From: Pegoplata infirma
Taxonomy: Eukaryota; Arthropoda; Insecta; Diptera; Anthomyiidae
Assembly (NCBI GenBank): GCA_963921195.1
Contig: OY992536.1
Location: 101,768,778-101,832,777 of the forward strand
Direction: 5' to 3'
Length of the DNA stretch: 64,000 nt
Shown here piece after piece: positions 1 to 12,600 of the stretch; the stretch's first letter is position 1; every line of letters starts with the position of its first letter. A model generated the notes under the pieces. The model worked only from the letters and a program-made list of their open reading frames with translations, searched no databases and had not been told where the DNA came from. Both the position numbers and the translations under genes were made by a program.

Positions 1-5
1 GAATC

Positions 6-281
6 CAGTGGCATTCTCCGTATTGCAAAGTCAAAATCAAGAGATATTTCGTTTAAAAGTTTGCGATTTTCAAGCAAGTTTTTGTTATATTTTCCTAGAA
101 AAATCCTTTAAAAATTCTTTGAAAATGACTTTATTTAGTATTTATTAGTCGAAACTTCTCTCTAACAACGTTGGACGACCAGTTTAGGCGAGTAAAAAAC
201 AATTAAAAATTCCTTGAAAATCACAAACTAAAAAATTAAATATCTCTTAATATTGATCTGTCAAAACGGAGAATGCCACTG
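6..281. mobile_element. Short MITE with CAGTGGCATTCTCCGT termini
   Basis: The first 16 bases of the element, CAGTGGCATTCTCCGT, recur as a perfect inverted copy at the right end, closing a 276-bp AT-rich element without coding capacity. The CAGTGG terminus resembles hAT ends. Only 5 bases of left flank lie in the window and they do not match the right flank, so no target duplication is supported and the superfamily is a guess. Confidence 0.65.
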
Positions 282-284
282 TGT

Positions 285-900
285 CCTACGACCCAAAATT
301 AAGTTTACGTGCCTCGGCGTTTTGGTGTGTCAACTTCACGAACTTACAGTGTAATTAAAGATCTAACGAATGATAGATACAATCGGTCCATGTTTGGACT
401 TGAAACACATTTTCCGGAATACACTGGTGTATCATATTTTAGGCTTTACCCACTATCATTTTCTTACTTTTTTTTAATGATTTGAGATTACTTCATCCCC
501 CTTCAGCAATGTGAAGGATAGAAGATTTATTTGACTGTGTCCGAAGGACTAAAACGCCATTAACAATTTCCTTTTATTATTTTTCCCAAATATGGCTATA
601 GATTAGCAGACAAGAAGAATAACGGGATGATGCCGTTATTTATGATGACGCCACGCTAAAGCCCAGACACTCAAGTTGACACCGCACACAAAAAACTTCC
701 ATTGCCTTTGCAATGGAGGCAGTGAGACAATGCTCCCAAGCGCCGAAAGACATATAATCAGACCACAAGTGTCTGACAAAATGTCGAGTGAACTAGCAGG
801 CTCAACAAAGAAGCACGCGGTACAGTTTTGTCTTTAATAAAATCAACGACAACGCCGCAGCTTATACCTGCATAATCTTTGACTGACCGATTGCAACTCC
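285..900. repeat. Dispersed repeat fragment plus unidentified sequence
   Basis: About 400-480 (ACACTGGTGTATCAT, then TTTTCTTAC) matches the end of the repeat at 63400-63460. The stretch 500-900 is less AT-rich than its surroundings and carries no open frame. It could be a retroelement fragment or old unique intron sequence of the gene at 2950-3610; nothing decides this. Confidence 0.35.
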
Positions 901-2635
901 CATTTTCTTACTTGTTTTTATATTTCTTAACATGTTGGAGGGTATAATACCATGTTCCTATAAAAAGGGAATAGCAGAATTTAACACTCTTACTGGGTTT
1001 TATTACTTTTGAGAAAAACAAAATTTCGACCGCTTCCATTTGTAGGCGTGGATATAAAAAAATTACTAAAAAAAAAAAATTAAATAGTATTATAAACATA
1101 AATGTTTTATTATATTAAATTGTTGTATAAAAACCTTAATATCATAATAAAAACAAGTAAGAGTGTTAAATTCGTCTGTGCCGAATCTTTTATACCCTCC
1201 AAAATGTAAAAAAAAAAAATTAAATTGTCAGGGGCGTTTTTGGAGGGGGAGGCGGTGATAGGGTCAGTGGGGTCAGTGGGGTCAGTGGGAGACTTCGAAA
1301 GCACCTTCCCATCGCGATCAATATTTCAAATGTTTCATTTATTTAACAAAAATACAAAAAAACTTGTAAAAAAGTGTATTTTTTCATAGGTTGGTTCAGT
1401 TCTTCAATGGGGAACTTTTTCTCCCCTAGTCCGATTTTGCCCATTTCCGAACTTAACCTGCCTAGGACCATAAGACATATTCGTGCCAAATTTCAGGAGG
1501 ATATCTCTTTTATTTTGGACTGCATCGTGCCATCTACAGACGGACGGACAGACAGACGGACATTCACAGAATGTTTTAGAATCGATCACTGATTAATAAT
1601 ATACATATATACTTTATGGGGTTCTAGACTGATATTTCGATGCGTTACTGTAGTTGGAGGGTATAAAAAAATGTCAGGGGCGTTTTTGGAGGGGGTGATG
1701 GGGTCAGTGGGGGACGTCGAGAGCACCTTCCCATCGCGATCAATATACCAAATGTTTCATTTATTTAACAAAAATACAAAAAAAAACATGTAAAAAAGTG
1801 TATTTTTTCAGAAGTTGGTTCAGTTCTTCAGTTCCTCTAGTCCGATTTTGCGCATTTCCGAACTTAACCTGCCATGAGACATATTCGTGCCAAATTTCAT
1901 ATTCATATTTAACAAAAATACAAAAAAACTTGTAAAAAAGTGTAATTTTTCATAGGTTGGTTCAGTTCTTCAATGGGGAACTTTTTCTCCCCTAGTCCGA
2001 TTTTGCCCATTTCCGAACTTAACCTGCCTAGGACCATAAGACATATTCGTGCCAAATTTCAGGAGGATATCTCTTTTATTTTGGACTGCATCGTGCCATC
2101 TACAGACGGACGGACAGACAGACGGACATTCACAGAATGTTTTAGAATCGATCACTGATTAATAATATACATATATACTTTATGGGGTTCTAGACTGATA
2201 TTTCGATGCGTTACTGTAGTTGGAGGGTATAAAAAAATGTCAGGGGCGTTTTTGGAGGGGGTGATGGGGTCAGTGGGGGACGTCGAGAGCACCTTCCCAT
2301 CGCGATCAATATACCAAATGTTTCATTTATTTAACAAAAATACAAAAAAAAACATGTAAAAAAGTGTATTTTTTCAGAAGTTGGTTCAGTTCTTCAGTTC
2401 CTCTAGTCCGATTTTGCGCATTTCCGAACTTAACCTGCCATGAGACATATTCGTGCCAAATTTCAGGAGGATAGCTCTTTTATTTTGGACTACATCGTGC
2501 CATCGACAGACAGACGGACATTCACAGAATGTCTTAGAATCAAGCATGGATCAATAATAATCGATGCTTTACAAACGGCATGACAAAGTGAGTATACCCC
2601 CATACTGTGGTTGGAGGGTATAAAAATTGCGAACT
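901..2635. repeat. Cluster of mini-me-like repeats
   Basis: Several fragments of one dispersed repeat are joined here. Diagnostic parts are the end sequence GTTGGAGGGTATAAAA, the phrase AAGAGTGTTAAATTCG, a TA-rich tract (1598-1612) and a GACGGACAGACAGACGGAC tract (1542-1562), i.e. (GTCY)n on the other strand. TA plus GTCY tracts around a conserved core are the hallmark of dipteran mini-me elements. The same family occurs at 20398-21095 and partly at 42520-42560 and 63816-64000. It lies in the intron downstream of the minus-strand exon at 2950-3610. Confidence 0.6.
1340..2471. repeat. 566-bp direct tandem duplication in the mini-me cluster
   Basis: Bases 1340-1899 recur at 1906-2465 with an offset of exactly 566; one difference was seen (near 1376 versus 1942). 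Both strands of each copy have a 61-codon open frame across the GTCY tract, but these identical frames are repeat sequence, not genes. Near-identity implies recent duplication or an assembly artefact. Confidence 0.85.
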
Positions 2636-2949
2636 TTAATGGAAAAGTGCCCCTTCCGCTATAATGATTTCTTGTCCTATTTATTTTTGGTTCGATAAAA
2701 AATATTAAATATTCTTTTATTTGTAAAATTATACAATAATAGAGAAATTTGTTAATAAACGTATAATTAATGAATTTTACTTTAGAATTATGCGTATAGG
2801 GTGTACAACAAAAAATTGATTAATTACACAAACGTATGATAAATAAACTTTGCAATAGGTTAAGTATACGCACGTTGTTTCTTAACATAAAATAACTAAA
2901 ATAATGAAGTAAATAAAGTTAAGGGAAATACAATTTATAATAAACTTAC
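2636..2949 (-). other. Start of intron 1 of the minus-strand gene
   Basis: AT-rich non-coding sequence follows the donor GTAAGT at 2949-2944. No acceptor or coding exon was recognised between here and the left edge. The intron then runs through the mini-me cluster. Confidence 0.5.
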
Positions 2950-3610
2950 TTGAGCTATTGACAACATTAGCACCACCCTGTGAATTCATATGGGATTTAT
3001 CCATTTCGTGAACCTTTGGAGACGAAGCCTCTATTTTAACCAAAGTTGTCAATGTCGAAGAAGACATAGTTTTCGACGACGCCGCCAATGATCCCGCTGC
3101 CGACGTAGATGATAACGACGACAGAGAGGCAGAAGACGAAGCCGCCGCTATGGAACCAAAAGTCTGTTGATGATTATTAGTATTTGAAGTAGTTACCTCT
3201 GAAACTTGGCAAGGTTCTCGTTTTATCTGAACAAAAGTATACGACGAAGAAGAGTTGGAGGCAGAATGTGAACTCAGCGATACAGGATTAGAGGTAACAA
3301 AATGTGGAGAGGCTGAAAGGAAAGCCGACGAATCCAATGGCAAATGGGAAGAAGTAACGGGTACCAAATAGGTGGTGGAAGTAGTGCTGCTGCTACTACG
3401 TTCAAAATGTTGTTGCTGCTGATGTTGTTGCTGCTGCTGTTGTTGTTGTTGATGAGATGTTGGATGATGATTATGAAGTTGAAGATGCTGCTGTTGTTGG
3501 TGGTGTTGCTGTTGATGATGGTTATGTTGAGTATGGGAGCCGCCGGCGGCTAATGAGGAACTCAACACATCTGCTGCTGTATGATGATTTGTGTTATTAA
3601 ATGATGCCAT
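2950..3610 (-). CDS. First coding exon of a Gln/His/Ser-rich regulatory protein
   Basis: An ATG at 3610 opens 220 codons plus one base, ending at a consensus splice donor (GTAAGT at 2949-2944); the frame past that point is intron. The peptide starts MASFNNTNHH, has His/Gln-rich low complexity at residues about 28-68 and Ser/Ala-rich stretches to about 188. It contains two sumoylation-type sites, IKRE (129-132) and VKIE (191-194). No folded domain falls in this exon. Such composition is typical of the N-terminal part of insect transcription factors and co-regulators, so that role is inference. The gene continues beyond the left edge of the window. I do not recognise the gene. A 3.7-kb palindromic element lies about 1 kb upstream. 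Confidence 0.7.
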
Positions 3611-4642
3611 TTGCTAGAACTAGTTACCTTTTTTTAGACAAAAAAGGAATATTTTGGACTTGTTTTTTTGTTGTTCTTATTAATTGTTATTATTAAAGGT
3701 GTGTGTGTGTGTTTGCGGGGAATCTTATTAGAAGACACCCTTTTTTAGGAGGGGCTTTTTTAAAAATAAATTTTTATTTTAATTTTTACATTTTTCTTTA
3801 GAATTATTGCTTTTGTTATAATTTGTATTATATATTTTTTTAATTATTTTAGCAAATTCTTTTTAAATGACATAATTCTGCCCATTTTTTTTTTTTTTTA
3901 ATTTCAATAAAATTTATGAACCATTTTAAAATTTTTTCGCATGAGATGATGGCGACGGCTTTTAATGGTGGCCGCCACTCAAGCAGACTGGAATTCGTTT
4001 TTTTCTTCTTTTTTTATTTTTCACACTATTTTTTTGTTGAACTTTATTTTTTTCACTTGTTTTTTATGTTTAAGTTTACATATTTTAGCTTCTTCACGCA
4101 CACATAAACACAATTTGTATGCACCATTTATACATTTTTAAGATGGATATTTTTTATCTTTTTTTTTTGTCGAAATTCTAAGAATTTCTGAAAATTTTTA
4201 ACTATAAAAAGCCACAAGAAAAAAAATTTATGTTGCAAAAATTTATTGCGACGGCTCTGTTGCAAACACAAAAACTAAAAACGACGTCAGCATACTACCG
4301 AAGACGACAACGATATAACAACGACCAACAACATAAAAAAAGAGGAGACAACAAAACGACGACAACGACCACCACTACTACACAAGCAACAACAACAAAA
4401 AAGTAACTTTTCAAGTTTTCACTTTTTGTTTTAATAACTTTTTTCTTAAATCCTCCTTTTTTGTAACTTCTTTTAAAATTACTCGACTTCTTTTTTATCT
4501 CTCCGCTTTAGTTTGTTTTTTACTCTACTCTTTATTTTTATTTCAAATTTTACCTTATTTGCCTTGTGCACGTAATTTATTTATTATTTTATACTTTCCA
4601 CTACTTTATTATATTTTTATATTTTTTTTTTTCATTTAATTA
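3611..4642 (-). promoter_or_regulatory. Probable 5' leader and promoter region of the minus-strand gene
   Basis: No gene is seen here. On the minus strand the stretch 4240-4400 is rich in GTT/GTC triplets (AACAACGAC on the plus strand), common in fly 5' leaders, and a GT run sits at 3699-3713. No transcription start could be fixed from sequence alone. Confidence 0.3.
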
Positions 4643-7600
4643 CACTGTGCTACACCAAAAATATGCAGGGGTTCTCATATAAAAATTCGGGTTGGTTGGA
4701 GTCCATAGAGTACTGATATACTCATAGTTTTTCTGGATCACTTCGTTAAGTACGTTTTTTATTGGCAAATGTATTGAAAAACGGAAATTCTTAAATTACA
4801 ATTTTAAAAAATTATTACTTTGTTAGTTTGCAACCGATTTTCGATTTTATGGATTTGTTTTAAAGGTATAGGTCTTACCTTTCAAACAAAACAAAAATAT
4901 TAAAAATCGATTAAGAATTGGCTGAGCTACGATCGCTTAAGTAAAAAAAAAACGTATTTTTTGAAAAATTTGTCATATTCTTTACACTCTAAGTTGAAAG
5001 TGCGTCATTAAACAATTTTTTTGAATTTTTTGTAAAAAAGTATAGTAAAGTAGCTTTCCAAAACACCAAAAAACATAACAATCGGTTTAAAAATGAATGA
5101 GTTATGCTAAGTTTTGTGATAGGGCATTTTTAAATTTTTTCAGAAACGCTTGTAATTCAAGCATTATTCATAAATCTTGTTACTAGTAGTAATTTTATGC
5201 GCATATGCATATAAACTAGAGATGGGAACGTAATTAGATTTGTGCGTGATTCACACATGATCAGAAGTGAGCGTCATTGAAAATTAATTTTACTCACGTG
5301 GTTGTTAGTGAGTGTCAGTGTGAGTGGATTAAAAAAATGGGCGTGTCAGTTACTTCCAAATCCTATTTATAATTTTTTGGGTTTGTTTAAAAAATATCAG
5401 TGTTACTTCTTAAACAAAAAAATATTGAGAATAGGTTAAAAACAGGCTAAGGTGTGCTTGTTTAAGTAAAAAACCTTTCTTGAAGAGTTATACCTGCAAC
5501 ATTTTTATGACAGAAAAAGCTGTGCGCTTGCAAATATGTTTTTTTTAAAACGAAATTGCTAAAATTGTGGGATCATTTGATGGAAATTTTACCTGTTTAT
5601 AAATATACATGTGAGGCATTCCACACCAAATGTTCAGTGAGAAAAAAATTGTGTACCAAAATTTTTTCAATGGGTCCCGGGTAAAAAAGTTTTTTATATA
5701 ACTAGGGTGAGATTTCCATTTAAATGCATGTTTTTTGTCGAAAGCCTAAAAACGATATCGACCAATTATCTTTCCGAATCAAGAGATTTGTATTAAATGG
5801 CATCGATTTGTTTTCGCATATTTTGCATATTTTGGTGAAAATACATATTTTTGCATATTTTGATTTTAAATGCATATATATATATAAACACAAATTAAAT
5901 TAATTTTTTTCAAAAACTATTTTAAATTTTAAAAATTTATTTTGAAATCAGAAAAATTACTTTTTTTTCTTCTTAATTTTTTTTTATAGATTTTCTTAAT
6001 TTTTAAAAAAATCTTGCTAGACAAACATCTAATCTTTAAAAAAAAAAAAATACAAAAAAAAAACAAAAGTGGCCGGATTTTTTATAAATTGACTTTTTAA
6101 AAAATGGAAAATTTCAGAACGGGCTCTGAAAATTTTCCAAAAAAATTTTAATCGATAGCCGATACAAAACTATACAAGAATGTAAATTTTTGAGATTTTG
6201 GTGCATTTCGTTTTTATTTGATATATATTTAAACAAGGCAACTTGACACAAACTTGACCATTTTTCCAATATTTGACCACGCCTCCTAAGCCCAGTTTTT
6301 GAAAAATTGAACAACCAAAAACGTAATTTTCTTAGCTCCATATATGAGGCATTCCACACCAAATGTTCAGCAAAAAAAAAAAAGTTGTGTCGTGTCAATA
6401 AGAAATCATTTTCAAAATATTCGCTCTTAGGGTACTATTAAATAACAAAAATAAAATTTAAGTTTTTTCAAAAAGTGGGCCTTGTAGGCGTGGTCAAAAA
6501 TTGAAAATATCTAACTTTTTTTCCTGAGCATCTTTACTTCAATATTTATGCAAATTAAATGAAACACAGTAAAGTCTTAAAGACAAAAGCTGTTTATAGA
6601 TTTTTGAATGGGCTATCAATTAAAAAAAATAAAAATTGGAACATTTTCAGAAGAAGTTCTGAATTTTTTAAATTAAACTTAAACTTTATTTATCAAAAAA
6701 CATGCCGCAATTTTATTTGTTTTTTATTTTTTTAAAAAAAGTTAAAGGAATTTTCTATCTGATCTGAAATTTTTAGAGATGTGTTTTGCCTTGTTTTCGA
6801 AAAATCAAAATTCAAAAATTGCAACACTCTTATTTTATACAATAATGGTATTTAAAACGTGTGCGTATGAGTAATATCAATACTTAAAAAATATTTTAAG
6901 AGGCGATGGTAGCGTGAGTGAGTTTTTAATAACGATTACGCACGCTTATGAAAGAAAAAATTTAGTATCGCACGAAATTTTATTTTGCTCACGCTCATTC
7001 ACGCACACGTGAGTAGAAAAAAATAAGTTACGGTCACGATGTTCACGTGAGCGTGAGTAAAATAAAATATCGTGCTTGAATATTTTTTTTCTTTCATTAG
7101 CGTGCGTGATCGTGAATAAATACTCAGGCAAAAAAGTTTGATATTTTTAATATTTGACCACGCCTACAAGGCCCACTTTTTGAAAAAAACTTAAATTTTA
7201 TTTTTGTTATTTATTAGTACCCTAAGAGCGAATACATTGCAAATGATATCCCATTGAAACCACTATGGTTTTTCTGTAGTGGAACAGTTGGTGTGGAATG
7301 CCTGACATGGCTATCCATACAACCCATTTAAAAATTTACGGTTCATATGTTTTTTTTTTCGCTGAACATTTGGTGTGGAATGCCTCATACGTATATTTAT
7401 AAACAGGTAAAATTTCCATCAAATGATCCAACAATTTTACCAATTTCGTTTCAAAAATGTCAAATGTTTTTTGTCATAAAAATGTTGCAGGTATAACTCT
7501 TCAAAAAAGGTTTTTTACTTAAACAAGCGCACCTTAGCCAGTTTTCAACCGATTCACAATATTTTTTTGTTTAAGAAGTAACACTGATATTTTTTAAACA

Positions 7601-8351
7601 AACCCAAAAAATTATAAATAGGATTTGGAAGTAACTGACACGCCCATTTTTTTATTCCACTCACACTGACACTCACTAACAACCACGTGAGTAAAATTAA
7701 TTTTCAATCACGCTCACTTCTGATCATGTGTGAATCACGCACAAATCTAATTACGTTCCCATCTCTAGTTTATATGCATATGCGCATAAAATTACTATTA
7801 GTAACAAGATTTATGAATAATGCTTGAATTACAAGCGTTTCTGAAAAAATTTAAAAATGCCCTATCACAAAACTTAGCATAACTCATTAATTTTTAAACC
7901 GATTGTTATGTTTTTTGGTGTTTTGGAAAGCTACTTTACTATACTTTTTTACAAAAAATTCAAAAAAATTGTTTAATGATGCACTTTCAACTTAGAGTGT
8001 AAAGAATATGACAAATTTTTCAAAAAATACGTTTTTTTTTTACTTAAGCGATCGTAGCTCAGCCAATTCTTAATCGATTTTTAATATTTTTGTTTTGTTT
8101 GAAAGGTAAGACCTATACCTTTAAAACAAATCCATAAAATCGAAAATCGGTTGCAAACTAACAAAGTAATAATTTTTTAAAATTGTAATTTAAGAATTTC
8201 CGTTTTTCAACACATTTGCCAGTAAAAAACGTACTTAACGAAGTGATCCAGAAAAACTATGAGTATATCAGTACTCTATGGACTCCAACCAACCCGAATT
8301 ATCATATGAGAACCCCTGCATAAATTATTTTTGGTCTTTTGTAGCACAGTG
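4643..8351. mobile_element. 3.7-kb foldback element with nested palindromes
   Basis: Both ends carry CACTGTGCTAC, followed by TATGCAGGGGTTCTCATAT and about 1 kb of inverted repeat (4643-5640 against 7358-8351). Inside, 6410-6510 pairs with 7140-7240 (phrase AAGTGGGCCTTGTAGGCGTG), and 6930-7015 pairs with 7025-7110 (CACGCACGCT...GCTCACGCTC). There is no coding frame. The flanks are TTAATTA on the left and TTATTAATTA on the right, so a target duplication is possible but offset by 3 bases. It is a DNA element of the foldback type; the superfamily is unresolved. Confidence 0.8.
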
Positions 8352-8974
8352 TTATTAATTATCCACCTTTTTTTCATTCTTAAATGTTTGTTTTTGTTTT
8401 TTTTTTTATATTCTACACATTCTTTCTTTATTTCATTTCCTTTCATTCATTATAGTTTTGTTATTTGTTTTCTATCTCGTTTTCTTTGCTTATACGTTTT
8501 TTTTATTACGTTTCTTTTTTTATATTCTTTTATGCACTATTTCCGTTTTTCTCTCGAAATCTCTTGGCAAGATTGTAGTTTTTTTTTTATGGCCGTCTAA
8601 AAATTTCTATTACACTTTTTCTTTATCAATTGTTCACTTTTCTTAAAATTTCTTTCACTTTTTTATAAAAAACTTATTAAATTTTGTTATTTTGTATAAT
8701 TTAGTTATTTTTTATTTAATTTTATTGCAGAAAATGTTTAATTTTCTTTAATGTCCGTCACTTCGCTGGTTTTCGGTTTTCATTTTTTTGATGTTTGAAG
8801 CATAGAACGAAGCCGATCGGCTAACAGCCGCGACTTAGCCGCCGCCGATGTTTTTTTAGGTACTCCAGCCGCCGCCGGTTTGCTCTGCCTACACAGAAAA
8901 AAATTTTAAAATCCGATTAGTAGTTTGTCAGATGTCTGTTTACAAAAAACTAGTTAAATTTTGGCATAAATAAA
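8352..8974. other. T-rich spacer and a GCCGCC-rich module
   Basis: 8352-8760 is T-rich with no supported gene; frames here are low complexity. At 8805-8885 a GC-rich patch (AGCCGATCGGCTAACAGCC, GCCGCCGCCG) matches modules at 16600-16680, 16860-17035, 21780-21910 and 47920, so it is probably a fragment of that hAT-like family. From 8891 a 50-base phrase (CCGATTAGTAGTTTGTCAGA) recurs at 9680. Confidence 0.4.
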
Positions 8975-10200
8975 GATTACAGAACTTTGTTCAAATTAAA
9001 AAAAAATATATATGACCCTAATCCTTAGACTGTTAGATTTCGAGTGTGGTGTTCAAACCCGTGGGGACGTAACCCGTCTGGGAGGGGCAGGGGTTTAAAG
9101 TTAAAGTGGTTTTTCTTAAATATTTCAAAAACTACTTATCCGATCAAGACGGTTGTGATATCATTAGAAAGTGTAAATAAAGACCTTTCCAAGAGGGTGT
9201 AACATGACGTAGTTTAATTAACCCTTTAAGCGACAAAAATTGATTTGAAATAATTTTAACTAGACTTTTTTACAAAATGCTTTATATCTCAAAATCGCAC
9301 GTATATAAAAATTTTTTTGTCTATATAGGCTTGTAGCCAAGACCTCAAGCTTTTATTTGCGCCAAAAAAACGGCGCTGTAAGTCTAAAGCATACTGAGAT
9401 ATTAAGGGTCAAAGTTGTAACTTTATTTTTTTTTTTAACTTTTTTCAGGATTTTTGTTAAAATTTTATTTATTTGTGGAAACATACAGATATCTGACAAA
9501 CAATTAGTCCGATCGAGACGAATGTGGTATCACCTTTCCAACGATGTGTAACATGACACCCCCCATAAAGTGATTTTAACCGGGCAAAAGGCATAATACA
9601 CAAAAAAAACTTTACTTAGCGAAGCCGCTAAATTAATTTATGAAGCCCGGCCGAAGGACTGCTACACAGAGAAAAATTTTAAAATCCGATTAGTAGTTTG
9701 TCAGACTCTGTATGTTTCTACAAATCAATACAATTTTAACAAAAAACCTAAAAAAAGTTTAAAAAACAATTTTAACCCTTAATATCTCAGTAAGTTTTAG
9801 ACTAACAGCGCCGTTTTTTGGCAAATGAAAGCTTGAAATCTTGGCTACAAGCCTATATAAACAAGAAAAAAATTTTATATACGTGCGATTTTGAGATAAT
9901 AAGCATTTTGTAAAAAAAACTCTAGTTAATATTTTTTTAAATCAATTTTTGTCGCTTAAAGCGTTAATTAAACTACATCATGCTACACCCTGTTGGAAAG
10001 GTATTTAATTACCCTTTCTTATGATACCATAACCGCCTTGATCGGATAAAAAGTTTTTGAAATATTTAAGAAAAACCACTTGAACTTTAAACAACTGCGC
10101 CTCCAAAACGGTGTACGTCCCCAAGGCCGAAACACCACACTCGACTTTTTAGAGGTCAAGGTCATATTTTTTTTAATTTTAAGCAAGTTCAGTATTCTTA
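8975..10200. mobile_element. 1.2-kb hairpin element with a GAAGCCGCTAAATT core
   Basis: The arms are inverted copies. For example, the left CGAGTGTGGTGTTCAAACCC pairs with the right AAACACCACACTCGA, and CTATATAGGCTTGTAGCCAAG pairs with CTTGGCTACAAGCCTATATA. Arms run about 8975-9510 and 9680-10200 around an unpaired core at 9560-9665 containing TTAGCGAAGCCGCTAAATTA and AAGCCCGGCCGAAGGAC. The same core lies in the hairpin at 48956-50036 although the arms differ. No coding frame. Confidence 0.7.
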
Positions 10201-10795
10201 ATGAGTTCCAATTGGTCCTCTAAGCTAGCTTAAAGTAGATTGTGGCTCCAATCCAGTTTCAATCTATTATAGTGCGTTTACATTGGATTTCTAATCTAGT
10301 AAAGTGCGATTTTAATCTACTTTGTAATCTGTACCGTTTACATTGGCATTTTTTACATTTGAGAAGATTAGGATTGGCATTTAAAATAACAAGTTGGTAA
10401 TAAATGTGTGTGACTGCGTCAAAAAACAGCGACGGTTATTAGTCGACGTATGATTAAAAGGACAGTGACGGCGTTTACAATTAACAATTTCGGCGGCATA
10501 AACATACTTTGCGGCGTCATCAAAATGGCAGCCTTGGTGTCGGTGTTTTTCAGTGTTGGAAAATGAAAATAACAGAAATACAGAGTTGTATCTAACTTTA
10601 CCAGATTGCGTTTGCCGATTATAGTGCATTTACATGGTCTTCTAAGCTAGCTTAAAGTAGATTGTGGCTCCAATCCAGTTTCAATCTATTAGATTGCCCA
10701 TACAAATTTATTTTTTTCAATCTAGTAGTTTAGACTCTAATCGGCAAACGCAATCTGGTAAAGTTAGATACAACCATAGAAAAGATTAGAAGGTA
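10200..10795. mobile_element. MITE family with TAGTGCGTTTACATTGG
   Basis: The region holds repeated and inverted copies of AGTGCGTTTACATTGGATTT and TTAAAGTAGATTGTGGCTCC around an internal module (AGCGACGGTTATTAGTCG to CTGAAAAACACCGACAC-type sequence). The module recurs on the other strand at 13395-13563 and 15440-15615. The terminal parts recur at 15150-15400 and 16444-16547. The exact ends were not fixed. Confidence 0.55.
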
Positions 10796-11460
10796 CGCAG
10801 TGTTGTATTTGATGTATTTTCCAATATGGTGGCAAAATGCTTGTTCTTCCTCATCTCACACGTATTTAACAGACATGAGCTCAAATGTATTCCCTTCTTC
10901 GCTTACACCAAATCATTCGCTTCAGAGTACACTATTTTTAGAGTACAGTGTTTGCGAATGAGAATGTTTACTATGATGCTAAACAACAAATTAAAAAATT
11001 TGCTGTGCTTGTTTAAACGAACACGAAAAATGTCGTGTTTGAACGATTAGAATGAAACAAACGTTCGTTTTTAGAATAACAAACATAGTAGAGATTATAA
11101 AAATAACACCGTGTTATAGAATATTTTTAACATACACTGATCGCTTAGAATGTTTTTGTAAAAAAATGTTTAAAAAAAATTGTTGGAAAACTTATTATAA
11201 ATATGGGGGTAGTAAAAAAAAACGTTTTGATGAAAAAGTAAATTATGCATTGTGAAAAAATGTATTAGGATGTATGTACTTATGTATAAGAAAAATATGC
11301 AAAATAATGCTGTTAGTTTTTTGTTTGTCTTTTTACACTTGCTCGTACACGCACACGCACAATCTTATTGTGTCGTTGAAACAAATCATAAACATTGTGT
11401 TTTTTTTTAACTAAAAGTATTCCCAACAACAATAAGTACCGCTTTAAAGTTTTTTACATT
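10796..11460. other. Non-coding, degenerate repeat with CATTCGCTTCAGAGTACA
   Basis: The phrase CGCTTCAGAGTACA at 10918 recurs at 12639, with AGAATG/AACGATTAGAATG in both neighbourhoods, suggesting one dispersed element broken by the sequence between. No supported gene; the frames at 10826-11255 have no domain or codon signal. Confidence 0.35.
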
Positions 11461-12600
11461 AGAGTGGAGCTAATTAGATCTATTTCGAAAACGTAGGGTC
11501 GGTAAAGTTGCCTTTTAGGGTTGACATTAACACATTAAAATATTGATCCTGTGAGACAATGGCCTTGGCTTCAAAATCGGAGAGTTCCGAACAAAGTAAA
11601 AAAATATATTTTTTTCTTAAATTATTTAATATTCGGACATTACTTAAAAAGTGTTTTTATGGTAATTTTTTTTTTTGTCTGTAAAAATTTGTTTTTGTCT
11701 GTAAATTTTTTTTCTTGTTTTGCAAAAAATTATTTTATTATTTCTTGTTTTGCAAAAAATATTTTTAATTCGTTTTTTGCTAAAAATATAACGCCATGTT
11801 GACTCAGTTTTGAGAAGATGTTTATTTTTATTTGTCGTTTTGTTTAATTTGGCCTTTAATGCAATTTGATATTAATTTTAAGAAAATAAGTTGTTTTTAA
11901 AGAACATTTTTTAAATTTCTTTACAGAAAAAAAAATGTTTACCATAAAAACACTTTTCAGTAATGTCCGAAATTAAACTAAATGCTGGGTTAGCTACCCG
12001 TAACTGTCCCCCTACGTAGCGTAGTGATCAAAATCAAATAGAAAATCACAGTCTGCAAAGAAGAATAATTGCACTCATTTGTTCTTATATAACGAAAATC
12101 TCTCTACGCTAGTTTACGGTTGAGGGTGCATAATATTTTATTAGCCTAAATATTTAAAAAAAATTAAACAATTTTTTTTCACCGACGTTTTCGAAATTCG
12201 AAAAAAGCATAATTTGCTTCACCCTAATGCACATACAAAAAAATAGACAAACTTTCGGTATTAGCAAAACAGTTGAAAATTTTGTAAAAAAAATGTATTT
12301 GGTCACACACTACATATTTCATCATTATAGGTACTAACATTTTCTGCCATAAAGCAAAACATTTTTTTCCCCACAATGAACATTATTTTTCGAAATAGAA
12401 AAAGAATTTTTCAATCCACCCTAATATTTATTTTTATGTATTAAAATTTTTTTTATCCACTCTTATTTATAAATTAATTTTCCCCATACTTATTTTTATT
12501 TACCTCTTCATTTATGCTACATAACAAAATGTTTATTTTAATTCGCACTTGCATACATACATATATTTTTTTTATAAAAGAATTCCCCCAAATAGCCAAA
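11461..12600. repeat. Hairpin-like repeat and a diverged CACCCGTAAC MITE
   Basis: 11634-11660 (CGGACATTACTTAAAAAGTG) pairs with 11943-11970 in inverted orientation. 11980-12131 (GTTAGCTACCCGTAAC...ACGTAGCGTAGTGATCAAAA) is a diverged copy of the MITE at 22609-22778. The rest is AT-rich with no gene seen. Confidence 0.5.

Noticed and set aside
3344..3553. Plus-strand Leu/Met-rich frame
   Set aside because: It is the antisense shadow of the Gln/His-rich coding exon.
4643..8351. Terminal CACTGTG resembling a RAG/Transib heptamer
   Set aside because: Transib ends read CACWATG and RSS heptamers CACAGTG in this orientation, and no 5-bp target duplication is present.
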